NCBI GenBank assembly: GCA_025331125.1 | Contig: JAOALB010000009.1 | Location: 310,001 to 374,000, forward strand | Length of the DNA: 64,000 nucleotides | Direction of reading: 5' to 3' | Source of the DNA: Mycogone perniciosa | Lineage: Eukaryota; Ascomycota; Sordariomycetes; Hypocreales; Hypocreaceae | Shown here: positions 23,163 through 34,677 of the stretch, in pieces | Position numbering within the stretch: position 1 is the first letter of the stretch | How the letters are laid out: every line of letters begins with the position of its first letter | The notes under the pieces: model-generated | Told to the model about the DNA's origin: nothing | Databases searched by the model: none | Seen by the model: the letters and a program-made list of their open reading frames with translations, nothing else | Translations under genes and position numbers: made by a program

Positions 23163-23170
23163 TCACGTGA
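23163..23170. promoter_or_regulatory. TCACGTGA E-box, copy 2
   Basis: The same eight-base palindrome within GTCACGTGAC, about 390 bp upstream of the TRM10 ATG. Cbf1-type bHLH binding is inferred. Confidence 0.4.
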
Positions 23171-23560
23171 CAAAAATACTTTGCTGCCCCACCAAGAAAG
23201 AGCCCACGATTCTCACTCTGAATAAGAACTTGGACAAGCCCAGGAATCTCGATTCTGTCGTCTACAAGATTAAATCCAATTTATATTAACATCTAGCATT
23301 GTTTCTTCGTCTATGACTTTCCTTTGGGAGAAACGGCAAACACTAATCCGTCCCAAATCGGTCCAGGCCCCGCAGTCTACACAGTGTTTCGTACTACTCT
23401 CTGGAGGCAGCTCAGAAAAGTTTCTGAAGCCTCACTCATAAGCTGCGGTCCTGCCAGACGCTCCCATCAGGGATATATTTCATCGGCAAATAATTGGCAG
23501 TCCATCACACACCGAAATCTTATATACAGAACCATTCATTGCTCGAAGTCGTCTGTCAAC

Positions 23561-24670
23561 ATGAACTCGGCAGAGTCTGGTAATGCCGAAGCTGCTGCAC
23601 AGCCAATAGACATCCAACAAGATCAACCCGCCACAACAGATGCCGCCTCTGAACCTCCCATTTCCAAGAATGCCCTAAAGCGCCTCCGCAAACAACAAGC
23701 ATGGGACGAAGGCAAGGATGACCGCCGAAAGCGCCGTAAGGAAAAGCGTCACGAACGCAAAGAACGGGTGCGCTCCGAGCGCGCTGCCCTCGTCGCTCAA
23801 GGCGTAGACCTAGCCGAGCTACTAAAGAAGAAGCAACCCTCGACGCTCGTACCCGTGGCTATCATTATCGACTGCGACTTTGAGCAGTACATGATGGACA
23901 AGGAGCGTGTCTCGTTGTCTAGCCAGGTTACCAGGTCGTATTCGGATAATAAACAAGCAAGATACCGCTCGCATCTCTGGATATCTGGGTTTAACAGCGG
24001 GATTAAGAAGCGCTTTCATGATGTGTTGGGCGCTCAGCACAAGAATTGGAAGGGCATATGGTTCGATGAGGGAGACTTTGTATCGTGTGCTGGAAAAGTG
24101 CGAGAGAGAATGAAGACAGACGGAGGAGAGATGATTGAGTCTCTCCAAAAAAGCCTTGACGAGAAACTTGCATGGACAAAGGATGAAAAGGAGCCCTTCC
24201 CCCTACCGAGCCCTGAGCCACCCCTGGACGAAGCCAACCAGGACATCGTCTATCTCTCATCCGACTCGCCCTACACACTTGAGCGCTTGGAGCCGAATAC
24301 GTGCTACATCGTCGGTGGACTGGTAGACAAAAACCGTGAAAAGGGCCTGTGCTATAGACGCGCGCGGGAGCGAGGTATTCGTACGGCGCGGCTGCCGATC
24401 GGCCAATTTATGGTGATGCAAAGTCGGCAGGTTCTGGCGACGAACCATGTTGTGGAGATTATGCTAAAGTGGCTGGAGTGCGGCGACTGGGGTCAGGCGT
24501 TTTTGAGTGTAATTCCGAAGCGCAAGGGTGGAAGATTGAGAGGAGAGGGTGGTGTCGAGGGGGTGGCCGATAATGATGAGGAAGAGGAGGATGAGGCGGA
24601 TACAGCCAATGTTGATGAGGCCGATGGGATCAAGACTGATGCGCCAGAAGCAAACAGGGAGATATCATGA
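23561..24670 (+). CDS. TRM10: tRNA (guanine-9-N1)-methyltransferase Trm10
   Basis: 369 aa from the first in-frame ATG at 23561 (MNSAESGNAEAAAQ), uninterrupted. An Arg/Lys-rich helix (KDDRRKRRKEKRHERKERVR) precedes the SPOUT methyltransferase domain. That domain runs from VAIIIDCDFEQYMMDKE and SLSSQVTRSYSDNKQARY through DIVYLSSDSP and YIVGGLVDKNREKGLC to ARERGIRTARLPIGQF and LATNHVVEIMLKWLE. These are the Trm10 family blocks, including the catalytic-region Asp of GLVDKN. The enzyme methylates N1 of G9 in cytosolic tRNAs using S-adenosylmethionine. The tail is acidic (EEEEDEADTANVDEADG). The reading frame stays open upstream to 23298 with no ATG and with a basic, presequence-like composition. 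The gene converges on PRI1, with 124 bp between stops. Confidence 0.95.
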   Translation: MNSAESGNAEAAAQPIDIQQDQPATTDAASEPPISKNALKRLRKQQAWDEGKDDRRKRRKEKRHERKERVRSERAALVAQGVDLAELLKKKQPSTLVPVAIIIDCDFEQYMMDKERVSLSSQVTRSYSDNKQARYRSHLWISGFNSGIKKRFHDVLGAQHKNWKGIWFDEGDFVSCAGKVRERMKTDGGEMIESLQKSLDEKLAWTKDEKEPFPLPSPEPPLDEANQDIVYLSSDSPYTLERLEPNTCYIVGGLVDKNREKGLCYRRARERGIRTARLPIGQFMVMQSRQVLATNHVVEIMLKWLECGDWGQAFLSVIPKRKGGRLRGEGGVEGVADNDEEEEDEADTANVDEADGIKTDAPEANREIS

Positions 24671-24794
24671 TAACCATAATGCTGTAATATAACACTGCGC
24701 CAGCTAGTATCCCAATCCCCAAGACATAACGCGTATCGTATCGTCCATCATATGCAACCCCATGTTGATTCTGTATGATCCTATCACCGCATCA

Positions 24795-26542
24795 TTAAAA
24801 CTCCATAGACTCCTCATCCCGTTCCCTCTTGACCCGCACATCCTTCTCGTCCTTCAGGATTTCATGAACGAAGGACCGGAAGTACTCGACGTACGGCTTA
24901 AGGCTCGTCTTCTCCCAGTCGGCGATGCTGACCTTGGCTTTCTCGTCTTCGCCAGAATCGCCTTCGTCTTCACCTTTCCAGGCATCAATTTCAGCCAGCA
25001 GACTCTGCACATTGGGCACGCCGAGCGGATCAAAGTCATCAAGCGACCTAGTGTCAATGGGCACGCAAACCCGCCCTGTACCAGGATGCACGACGAAGGG
25101 ACTTTTCAGCAAGTGGTTCAGCTTCTTGCTGACCTCGATATCGAGACGGGGGTATGTGTACTCGAGCACTATATCTTGTTTGGCTTCCAGTAGCGCTTTG
25201 GAATCAAGATTCTTGCTTGCGCCGGTCTTTGCGATGGCATCAATGTCGGCCCATTTTGATACGGATGAACGGCCTGGCGCTGCGTCCCATTTGCTGCGTA
25301 ATTTCTCATTGAGAGCGCGGTCAGGAAGGAGTTGTAGCAGCTTTTCAGCTTGCTCACATGATGCCCAGGGATCTTGAACATCGAGAACGTCTTCTTGAAA
25401 GTGGGTCTTTAGAATATCGAGGCTTCGGCTGCAGGGCATAAGTCAGCATACGCGATCCAGATGAAATAGAGCTAGTTGCAAGAAGACGTACGACAAGTGA
25501 GGATGCAAAGGTCTCTTGACATTGACCTTCTTGCCACCCTGTGAACCACCCTTGACCACCATGAGATAGCCAGCTATAGCCTTTCGCTTCTGATCGTCCA
25601 TGGTTCGCGCCTTCTTATCGCACACCCATGCGTGAGCGCCTCTTCGACCAGAGTAAACCCACATGATATGCTTGAAGCCAAAGTCATCTCGCAGGGCCAC
25701 ATCAAGAACCTTTATGGCCATAGTCATGAACTGCCAGCACTTGTTACATATGTTGGCCTTGTCGCAACATGTTCGAACGCCGTCATAATCCGTCAAATCG
25801 ATATCGAAGCAGAGCTCTTTGGACAAGGGCTTGAAAGTAGAGGAGTTGCGTAGTGTTTTGCGGTCACGGGGGTTGGCTGTGTAGACGGGGCCGATTTCGA
25901 ATCTGGTGGGCATAAGACGGAGGACATCTTTTCGAAGTCTAGATACAATGCGACGTTAGCAACACTGCAATCCACTTGGGGAAAGGTTCTGATTTGCTTA
26001 CAGATCTGCGCTTGCAAAGGATTGATATCGCAGATAGGCCTCGTTTGGGAGTTCAAAGGCAAATTCGCGATGACCAAAGTCGTTGGTAGGTGTTGGGCTA
26101 TGGTTGAGCCATTGGAAAAGTTGGCGCCATGGGAATAGTCGTTGGTAGAAGCTTCGCATAACCTCAGGATCGGAAGCCTTCAAGGCAGTAATATCTCTGC
26201 ATTATAGTAATCAGTCATAGTGGTCCTTGGGATATTGTGCAAGGCGACGTACGTGGGGGATGCTGGCCGCGCTGGGGAACTCAAGTCGGCCTGTTTGACA
26301 GGTGCTGAGCTAGGGAACTCATCGTCCGAGTCTTCATCGTCAAACAATTCTTCTAATTTGACTTCCTTCTTTTGTTCTGCTTCTGGTGCTGTGGCACTAG
26401 GCGCCTGTGCCTCGTCCATATCGACATCGCCATCCACTGATGCTTCAGCTACACCGCTGGGAATTCCTGCCTCGTCCTCCATTGGCTCGTCCTTAACGGC
26501 GCTTTGGGGGTTTGTTGAGTCGGGGGAGATTGAATGTGGCAT
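24795..26542 (-). CDS. PRI1: DNA primase small (catalytic) subunit
   Basis: Four exons. The start at 26542 (MPHSISPDSTNPQSAV) opens an acidic, disordered N-terminus with EELFDDEDSDDEF. The catalytic core begins TDITALKASDPEVMRSFYQ and includes REFAFELPNEAYLRY. The metal-binding catalytic Asp pair lies in FDIDLTDYDGVRTCC, and four Cys in CCDKANICNKCW form a zinc knuckle. The nucleotide-binding block is WVYSGRRGAHAWVCD. The last exon contains YPRLDIEVSKKLNHLLKSPFVVHPGTGRVCVP, the conserved C-terminal core. The protein makes the RNA primer for DNA polymerase alpha at origins and Okazaki fragments, in complex with the large primase subunit. The N-terminal acidic extension is longer than in yeast. 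Two ACGCGT boxes about 105-120 bp upstream suggest G1/S regulation. Confidence 0.96.
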
Positions 26543-26643
26543 TGTGGTTCAAATACAGCTGCAGATTTATTGCGTCGTCGTGATCAAATTGGTTGAAGAT
26601 CTAGACGTTACGCGGGGGAGATGGATGATGGCCAGGAGTTGAA

Positions 26644-26661
26644 AGACGCGTCTAGACGCGT
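26644..26661. promoter_or_regulatory. Tandem MluI boxes upstream of PRI1
   Basis: ACGCGT occurs at 26646-26651 and 26656-26661, ten bases apart, the first inside a ten-base palindrome AGACGCGTCT. A further ACGCG lies at 26608. MBF-type cell-cycle control is inferred from the motif and the gene's role. Confidence 0.55.
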
Positions 26662-26810
26662 AAAGTAAAAAAAGCGCCATTGCCATTGGGTCGTACAGTG
26701 TTTTGTATAGTGCAGCTGCGTATTTCGCACGGGGTACAGAGTCCTTGGCCTCAATTCGGCGCGCACCGGCGCCAAGTCCATTAGTACTACCGCTATGTGC
26801 ATGTCACCAC

Positions 26811-27213
26811 TACTTCGTACTTCGTATCTACCTGGAGAACCGAGAATCAACATCACACCATCTAGAATTCCGATAGCCCATTGTGGAAATGACGGCAGCA
26901 CTCCGCCGTATAAATAGTCTGGTTTCATGCGAAGTACGAAGTACTAATACTAGTATATGTGTTTGCGCTATATTAGGAGTACACCGTGCCAGGGGAGTAT
27001 AAGGTAAAACTACTAGTACTGTAAGACTGCATATGTAGTTTATGTACGGAGTAGTAGTGCTCCGTATCCGCAGTAATAATAGAGCATTCCGTATACCGGA
27101 TCATCCATTTCAGCCATGATTAAATGACCAAGTTGCAAAGGTTAAAAGATTAAAATAAAAAAGAGGGCCTGGAAAGTTCGCCTATCCCTCCGTGTAGTAC
27201 TTCGTACTTCGTA
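26811..27213. repeat. TAC-N3-GTA element cluster 2
   Basis: TACTTCGTA at 26811-26819 overlaps a second copy at 26818-26826; TACGAAGTA at 26935-26943; TACGGAGTA at 27045-27053; another overlapping TACTTCGTA pair at 27198-27206 and 27205-27213. The overlaps create a 7-bp tandem period. Confidence 0.8.
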
Positions 27214-27850
27214 CTATTATTACAGAGCGCCAAAGACTTGGCAGATGAACCGAGCCATCCGTCATGCTCTCCACCTCGCACCTCACCTCATCTCAGCTCA
27301 TCCACACAAGTCGTACCCAGCATGAATGGCTGCCAATAGCCTAGCAGCAAAAGTCGGCTTGCTTCACATGCCAAGGCCCCGAAGCGCAACAGGTCCAGCT
27401 CCATCCGGCCGGAGGCCGTACATATGAGCCGATTACGTAGGGAGATTGTACAACATGACCAATTTTGCGCTGTACTAATACTATCAGTTGTTGTTTGCCA
27501 AAGCACATTTTTTAGAACTCATAATACTGGATAGGTGTTAAGGTAAGTAGTAGTAGTAGTACTCACTAATACTACAACGTCCCATCCAACGGTGGGCGAC
27601 CCAACGGTTGTCATTTCTGCAGCGGGCCTGAGTAGTAGTAGTACCACCTGAATCGGCTTCACGGATCCATTGTCCGGAGACGAGAATTGATTGCTAATGG
27701 ATATGTGAGAGATTATGATTCGTCATCTCCTTTCCACCTCGTCAGACTTCGTTTCGTACCACCCCGTACTCCTCTATAAACCCCAACGTTTGCTCTCCAT
27801 TTTCTCCCTCTCTCACTCGCTATCTACATATCTCATGTCATATGGACTAG

Positions 27851-27872
27851 TAGTACTCCGTACGGAGTACTA
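27851..27872. repeat. Perfect 22-bp palindrome of the TAC-N3-GTA family
   Basis: TACTCCGTA (27854-27862) and TACGGAGTA (27861-27869) overlap by two bases and, with flanking bases, form a perfect 22-bp inverted repeat with no spacer. Confidence 0.9.
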
Positions 27873-28269
27873 TAGGTCTCCCCGCTCGTCCCGGAAACAT
27901 GGAAGCCCTCCCCCCCGGCACAGTCCAACGTCTCACGCCCCTCCGAGCCGAGACCTTTAGACCTCCGAGCCGTTTCCCCCATTTCCGGTCCAGACCTCCA
28001 TAGACCCTCAACGCCGCATCGGGGCGTCAGATGAGGCGACCTCCGGTGCAGTGATACGTGGGATATTTTAACATATTACGGAGTACATACAATCTCATGC
28101 CACTGTGCGGTACACCCCGGGCTTTACCCTTCTCGGATGGATCCAACATATATATTTCTCGGCCGGGTCTGTTCCGAGATTCCTTCCTCTTAACTGTCTT
28201 TATTTCTCTTCTCTTTCTACTCCGTACCTTCTCCCTTCTTATAATTGCTATCACTCTCCATACCCTCCA

Positions 28270-28289
28270 GACACACACACACACACACA
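28270..28289. repeat. (AC)n microsatellite
   Basis: About ten AC dinucleotide units in the 3' flank of SKN7. No other signal is attached. Confidence 0.85.
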
Positions 28290-28768
28290 ACCAAGGGTTG
28301 CATCAAATCAGTTGCAAAAATGGTACGAGTTGCCATACATTTTGTTTGACACGAGGTGGAATATCAATTAACCTCCCTCATAGATGAAAACATGTGCCCC
28401 TTTTGGCGCTTTGATATGCCTTCCGATGCCCAGGACGACGCCGTCACATACAAGCGTTCTTCCAGCCCCATGATCCCGTAAATCCCAGCCCATATATATC
28501 GTTACAGATCGGTCTCTTTTTCGCCCGTTAATGAGCTTTTCCCTTCCCGCAAATGGCCCGTGGACATCATAATGTCTCTCCCAATCCGCAAATCCATTCC
28601 TGACCAGAACCACGAAAGAATAGAAATCACCCATGCTTTGGGTAGACAGAAACTGCCCTTCGATTTACCCATGATCAACGCCATATCTCCGCGAAACAAT
28701 CAAGACAGAAAAATCGGGACAAGCGCCGAAAAATCATCTTCACTCACAGTCGTTTGCTTTTTCCAACA

Positions 28769-31005
28769 TCACCCATATGTCCTCTGTGAAGTATTCAAAC
28801 GTTGACGCTTCTCCGGGGGGCTATCGTGATCCGATAAGCGACTGGAGGACGAGTCCATTGCCGCCGAATAGGCGTTTCTGCTGGGGCCCTGTGCCATGGT
28901 GTACTGATTACCTCCGTCCATGAGGCCGTACCCTTGATCTACCCCATTCTGTGGCATGTGGCTGGACGGCCAGTTTGAACTGCCCGCCCCAGACGGTGGA
29001 GTTGGGGATTCAAACTTGATCGGATTGCCAGACGTATTCAGATATGGAACATTCATCATGAACCCAGACCCGTGGCCAGAGTCGGACTGATTCGCTGGGT
29101 TTTTCAGGAGATGCTGCAAATGTGTCTTCACAGACTTGAGCATGCCCTCCTTGGTGAATGGCTTCGCCAAAACTCCATTCATCCCTACGTGGGGTCAACA
29201 TATGTCGCTTCGCTAAACATTAACATCCTACAAGGGTTTATTGTCTACAACTTACCATGTTCAAAATAGCCATTCACCTCATCCGGTCGGATATTAGACG
29301 TCATGGCAATGATGGGTGTGGTCGGGCAGTGTTGGCGGATATACATGGTGGCTGACACGCCATCTAGTCGAGGCATGATGATATCCATGAAGATCATGTC
29401 GAAATGATCGCGGCCAACAGCACTGATCCTGTTATACGCTTCCACGCCGTTGATCTGCACGCAGTCATCAGTCTCTACGTTGCGATACGATCAATGCACC
29501 TCGCACACCAAGACCACAGATTACTTACCGCATGTTCAACATCACAGCCCATCGATTTGAGGAATTTGATGCCAATCTTTGCGCATGTGCCGTCATCCTC
29601 TACCAAGAAAACGGCTGGCTTCTTGGGGCCCCACAATGACGACGGCTTGTCCATTGAGGGCGTGGAGCTAGGAGTACTACTCAATTGCCCAGATGCCCCA
29701 GATTGCTGCTGTTGTTGCGGTTGTTGTGGCTGTGACTGTTGCTGCTGCTGCGGTTGGGGCTGTGACGGTTGCTGTTGATGTTGCTGGTGCTGTTGGTCCA
29801 TAGAGCTACTATTGACGTCATTCGGCATAGCATAGGGGATCTTATTTATGTGGTCAGAGTGGAAGGGATCGATACCCACTGTCTGCCCCACGGGGTAAAC
29901 AGGATAGCGGCTGATATCGTTCATGGGATCGTGCATCATAGGCATGGACACAGGTGTGACCATGGTTCCCGAGTCAGTCGGGGAACCATAGACGTCGTGA
30001 AGACGCTCAAGCTCACGATCGGCTACGGTATCTGGCGCCACACTGGAAAGCAACTCTCGCGCCCGTCTTAATTCGGGTACAGCGTCGTCGCCGTCGGAAC
30101 CTGACATGCCACCATTGGAGTTCATGGAGTGGCCCATCATTCCGTTATTCCGGCTATGGTTATAGGGAGAGAGATAGTTGAGCATCTCATGCTGTGCTTG
30201 CTTTTGAGCATTGAGCATCTTTTGCAGAGTCAAGACCTCGTTGACGAGAAGCTTGTTTGTTTGTGAGATATCTGCAAATAGCTCTTGGAGCTGTTGCACT
30301 TGCTGTTGCGTGGCTGTTAATTGCTCAGATATGACGCTCACATGCTGACTCGTCGTGAAGTCCTCTGTTGCCTGGGGTTTTCTGGTTGCCGGCGCTTTCC
30401 TGCGAATGTTGTCGAGGTCGTCCTTGCTGTCGACGCGAAAGTAAGGGTGCTTAAATTCCAAGATCTGTTGTTGTGTTTCTTCTTTAGCAATGCTTGATCT
30501 ATAGCAGCAGCTGTGTACAAAGACCTACATTTCCGTTTGGTGATGACTCGGCATCGCTTGACGGCTTGACCTTGTGGAAGTCGTACTTGTTCAATTGTCG
30601 AATGAAGCTGGACATATTGCTGTGTTTGAAGTGCTTGGGTAGGATCGATCTCGTAAACTTCTCGCCCTGTACAGGGAACGTCAATATCTGAACCGTAGCC
30701 AGGCATGAGTGCCACTAGCAAAAATCGCACCTCGACCACGACAAATGAGTCTCCATCCTTTCCCCATCTAGCCACATCTTGATGTGATGGGTCTTCGAGC
30801 ATGCTAAGGTCGGGTCAGCTAGGGAGTGGCATCTCGGCGTCGATGGGAAATATACCGAAACAACTTGCGAACCTTGAACGATATATCATTAGTACAACTC
30901 AATTCCCTTCTACACAGGTAGCCAACCTATCAACAATATACTCACAAATTCGCTGGCATTGTTTCCGCCGCTGCCTTGAGCGGCGACCGTCTCGGTTCCA
31001 GACAT
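28769..31005 (-). CDS. SKN7: Skn7-type response regulator and transcription factor
   Basis: Six or seven exons; start at 31005 ([20 protein letters not shown]), stop at 28769-28771. The HSF-type DNA-binding domain is spread over small exons: [59 protein letters not shown] and [13 protein letters not shown] coiled coil follows ([22 protein letters not shown] to [12 protein letters not shown]), then a Gln-rich linker (about 29690-29800). The receiver domain has the acidic pocket in [10 protein letters not shown], the phospho-acceptor Asp in [14 protein letters not shown], Thr in IIAMTSNI and Lys in [10 protein letters not shown]. Skn7 receives phosphate from the Sln1-Ypd1 type relay and acts in the nucleus in oxidative-stress, osmotic and cell-wall responses. 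All key receiver residues are present. Confidence 0.95.
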
Positions 31006-31104
31006 CTCGGCGGCAATGTGGATCTGGATCAGGCTCGGGAATTGTTGGCGACGCGCCTCTGATTGAGGCTCGTTTTTGCCAACGACGAGTCCCGGCAGCG
31101 GTCG

Positions 31105-31140
31105 CAGAGCCGGAGCCGGAGCTGGAGCCGGAGCCGGAGT
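31105..31140. repeat. Short GGAGCC repeat in the SKN7 leader
   Basis: Six-base GGAGCC/GGAGCT units in tandem just upstream of the SKN7 start; they code (EPEPEPELEP)-like runs in a spurious plus frame. Confidence 0.7.
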
Positions 31141-33302
31141 TGCTGTGAGATATCCGTCCGTTTCCTTCGATGGCTCTTTCACGGGCGTCTTGACCGCAGT
31201 ATGGCAGTATGTAGGCGGGATTGTGCCTGGCGGATACCGAGGCGGCGAGTCGGGCAGAAGAGGAGAGCCGGGCGGTAGCACCGAGTTCAGCAGGACAGAC
31301 GGCGGACGGAGGAAGACTCGGAGGGGATCCCAAGCCGTAATTCGGATGGCTGATATAGTGTCGGTGCACGCTCGCGTGTTCGACGAGGCCGGCGCAATTG
31401 GCGGATTGGTGATGGAAGGGCTTTGGCTAGGGCACCGTCAAGGCTGCTGGATCGAGGCTGGACAACCCAAGCACCAAGATACGAGCAGATGGAGAATGGA
31501 TAGCCCGAGATGGAGGGTGGGCCTCGACTAGGAAAGATGGCCTGGATAGGCAAGGATTCGAGGATCAGGTGGGCGAGGGCGGCAAAGAGCGAATATCAAG
31601 CATATGTGCTCCGTACTTCGTACCTCGAGGCCTCGTGCATGGGCTGCGGGCTCCCTGTCCTGTCAAAACGGGGACGTCGAGGGAATCATTCCAGAAAAGG
31701 ATCACCAACTGAGCGACGACAAGCAGCCGTCCGGGGGTACCATTTGCATGCTCCGTGTTGTTTGGCGCCGCTCGAGGTCCGTGTGGTTTGGCGTGCGTGC
31801 CACGGTACGGACTCGACGGCGCCAGTATGTACATGTGCGACTGGACTGTGTGGCGCAACATATCTCACACGGTGCGCTCCGAGGCTGGCAAGCAGGGATA
31901 CCACCTTATCCCTTCAGCTGGCGGGTACACACATGTCCCCTTGCCTGTATGTACATACTCGTAGGTAGGACTGCTCCAGTTTCGATGTCGGCTTTGCTGC
32001 CAGTCTGACGGGCTGGCCGGCCGGGTTGGTTGCAGTAGCAGCATGTAGTATGTATGTGCTCGTATAGCGCCAGTCTATCTGAATCAGTATGGCTCGCGGC
32101 GTAGATGCTATCCGAGTCACTGGCGGAATTTCTCTTGGCCGGTCACATTTCATCCTCATCCTTCGGCCAATACTCATGCAATATTTCATAAGTCGGCAAT
32201 AAATGGTCATTTCTGGCTTTCAGCGGGCATGCAGACACGAGAAATGCGAGTGGGAGCAAAATCCACACGCATGAGTGGCAATGACAAGACAACAATCTTC
32301 ACAGCCAAGTATACTGAGTAGTATCTACGAAGTGGTGGTAGGAGTACTCCATAATACTACTAGTATTAACAGCTGTACTCCTCATGTACAGATACTATTG
32401 GTGCTACTCCGTACTATTGCTATCTATTGCATGTATGTAGGTGGTATTATTGTATGTCCACCTGAACGCTTGCAGACCAATGCAGGGGATGAAGATGGGG
32501 CGGGTCAATAAGGAGCGGCTTGGCCGGGGCATGCCCAGACTTGCCTTGGCTTTGGGGCAATGCGTGGCAATCGGACCTTTCGCGATGGTATGGAGTAACA
32601 GCTTTTTTTATCTATCATTTTATAATTTATTTGTTTCCTAGTGGATACGCGTGCCGCAAAACAGGGCGCATTGCGACTGTTCAGCCGGCATTGCTCATAC
32701 GATCATATCGGGGTTTGCCTGGGACGCCTTGATAACCCCGAGGTTGGGTATCTCATAGGGATCTTCGCACATCTCGGTAGGTAGGGTCTGTGTCCAATAA
32801 GGCCCCTTCATCTGCGTCAAAGCCGCCTTCGGATTGCCCAGACGCCCGCAGCGATCCAATGAAGAAGAAAACAATTCCCAGAGATCTGGTTCGACAAGCA
32901 TGGTAGTTGGATCCACAGGTCGGTTCCGCTTGTTTCGCCGCGTTTCAATACATAGATATAGAAATAAGACAGCTGCGGTCCTATCGAAGAGAACTAATGT
33001 GATAGCTCAGACGGTGTTATAAGACGTAAGATTCCTCGCCTACAAGAATAGAAACAGGAGGGGGAAAGAACAGACGGACATGTTCAGCAATATGCTGTAA
33101 ATAGAGCAAGACACAACACAAACTCCAAGGGCAGGGTTCGGATCTACTTCGTAGAATGGGTGAATTTTAAGTCGGACTAGGCGCGGATCTAGCCGGAACT
33201 GGCTTGCGGATGAGGCGGCCCTGGCATTTGTTGAGCGGACGCGGACTGGGTTCAATAAACTCGTGGATCATTCCATCCTTATTATTAGTGTTCCTGTCTC
33301 TT

Positions 33303-33318
33303 TACTCCGTACGAAGTA
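33303..33318. repeat. TACTCCGTA/TACGAAGTA overlapping pair
   Basis: TACTCCGTA at 33303-33311 overlaps TACGAAGTA at 33310-33318, giving an imperfect palindrome with one mismatch pair in the middle bases. Confidence 0.8.
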
Positions 33319-34677
33319 ATACTCGTATCTAGAATCTGCCTGCCTGTCTGTCTGTGTCTGCCTGTCTCCTCCCACGCCCACCCCCACTCCCTGCAGACCT
33401 ACCCCTTTTCTTCCAGACAAGATTTTTTCGCGCTGTATGCGTATTAAAAGAATGATTGGATTTGGTTCCATCAGCTGACAATTCGGGGGCCCAGGGTTTG
33501 GATGTATGTAAGCCGCAGCGCCATGGTCATGTACAGAGTATTAGTACCACCAATCTTGTTAATGACCCGTAGACCCTCAAGGGTTGAGCCGTCCAATATT
33601 CAGCCAGTCCTCACCCCGCACCGTGCCTGTCAACACTGTACATTCCCGTGGTAGACGTAATAGCACCTTGTTCATTCAAAGTATGTGTACACTAGACAGG
33701 TACTTCGTACATACTACACCTACTTACCTAGGTATCTGGGCACGTTATCTTCGTCGAGCCAATGGCCTGCAGGCTGAAGCAACACTCAAGAACTTGGAAA
33801 GTGAATGCCATGAAATGACTTATCAAATCAGAGGAAAGGAGGGGAGAGGGGTGCAGCCCGGGAGGAGTACGGAGTAGTAGTCGGGTAGAGGTCCCGTTCT
33901 TCTTGCAGGGAGCAAAATTCCGTCGAGCCCGCACGAAATCCTCCGATACAAGAGTCGTACTATCAACATACTACTACTACTAATATCACATTACATCCAT
34001 GGAGGTGCTGGGCTGTTGCGCTTTGGTGGCACTTTCATCGGCTTAGAAATACTAAGTGACTTGTCATGTTCTGGAGCAAATCATCTCTTGTGTGAGAACG
34101 CTCGGATAGTTTATTGGCATCTGCGCGGTTATTCGGGCTATTCGGCTATTGTTACTGTACGAGTAGACGTCAGACAGTTGTCTGCGAATCAGTCCCGCCG
34201 TTGTGGCTCTATGCTACCATGCCAACTTGACGCATCCATTCTCAAGCTGGAAGACGAAAAGCTGTGTAGCCTGAGCCTGACCAGGTGGGCATAACCTTCT
34301 CAATGCTAATGAAACTGCGGTGGCAAAAATACGAAAGAACAATTATTATATTTCAATTCTCGAAGCATTACTATGTAAAATATTCATTACCATTTCGTAC
34401 TGAGTGGCTTGAGTGGTTCTCCCACCTGCATCGTAACATCTGCTTACTCGTAGATTAGCTGATCGTACTAACGGAGTCCAATACTTCGGTGAGCAAAGCT
34501 CAGACTCACCCCACCATCCGTCCTCACCGAGACTCACCGCGGTGAGAAATTTCCAGAGAGCAACCCTGGAGTTGAGTCACCTTCAACTAACCTTAACCCT
34601 CCCACCATTTACTGTCCCCACGCCTTCTGCCTCCTCTCCTCAGCGCAGCCACGTCTCTTGTCTGCAGCCTACCCACA

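Larger units (their letters stand above)
22610..23560. promoter_or_regulatory. Divergent promoter region, complex I subunit and TRM10
   Basis: About 950 bp. Two TCACGTGA palindromes lie at 22702-22709 and 23163-23170. An open frame without ATG (from 23298) leads into TRM10. No separate gene was seen. Confidence 0.5.
26543..28768. other. Gene-free region rich in TAC-N3-GTA elements
   Basis: Contains the PRI1 promoter and the 3' flank of SKN7. In between are ten exact TAC-N3-GTA elements, several AGTAGTAGTA runs and an (AC)n microsatellite. No recognisable coding frame. Confidence 0.6.
31006..34677. other. Gene-free region between divergent SKN7 and GCD6
   Basis: 3.7 kb with promoters at both ends. 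The SKN7 leader at 31050-31140 has a short CCGGAGC-type repeat. TAC-N3-GTA elements lie at 31614, 32405, 33303 with 33310, 33701 and 33868. Frames here show no domain. Confidence 0.55.

Noticed and set aside
29404..29778. Cys/Gly-rich plus-strand frame (CCCCGCCG repeats)
   Set aside because: It is antisense to the Gln-rich linker of SKN7.
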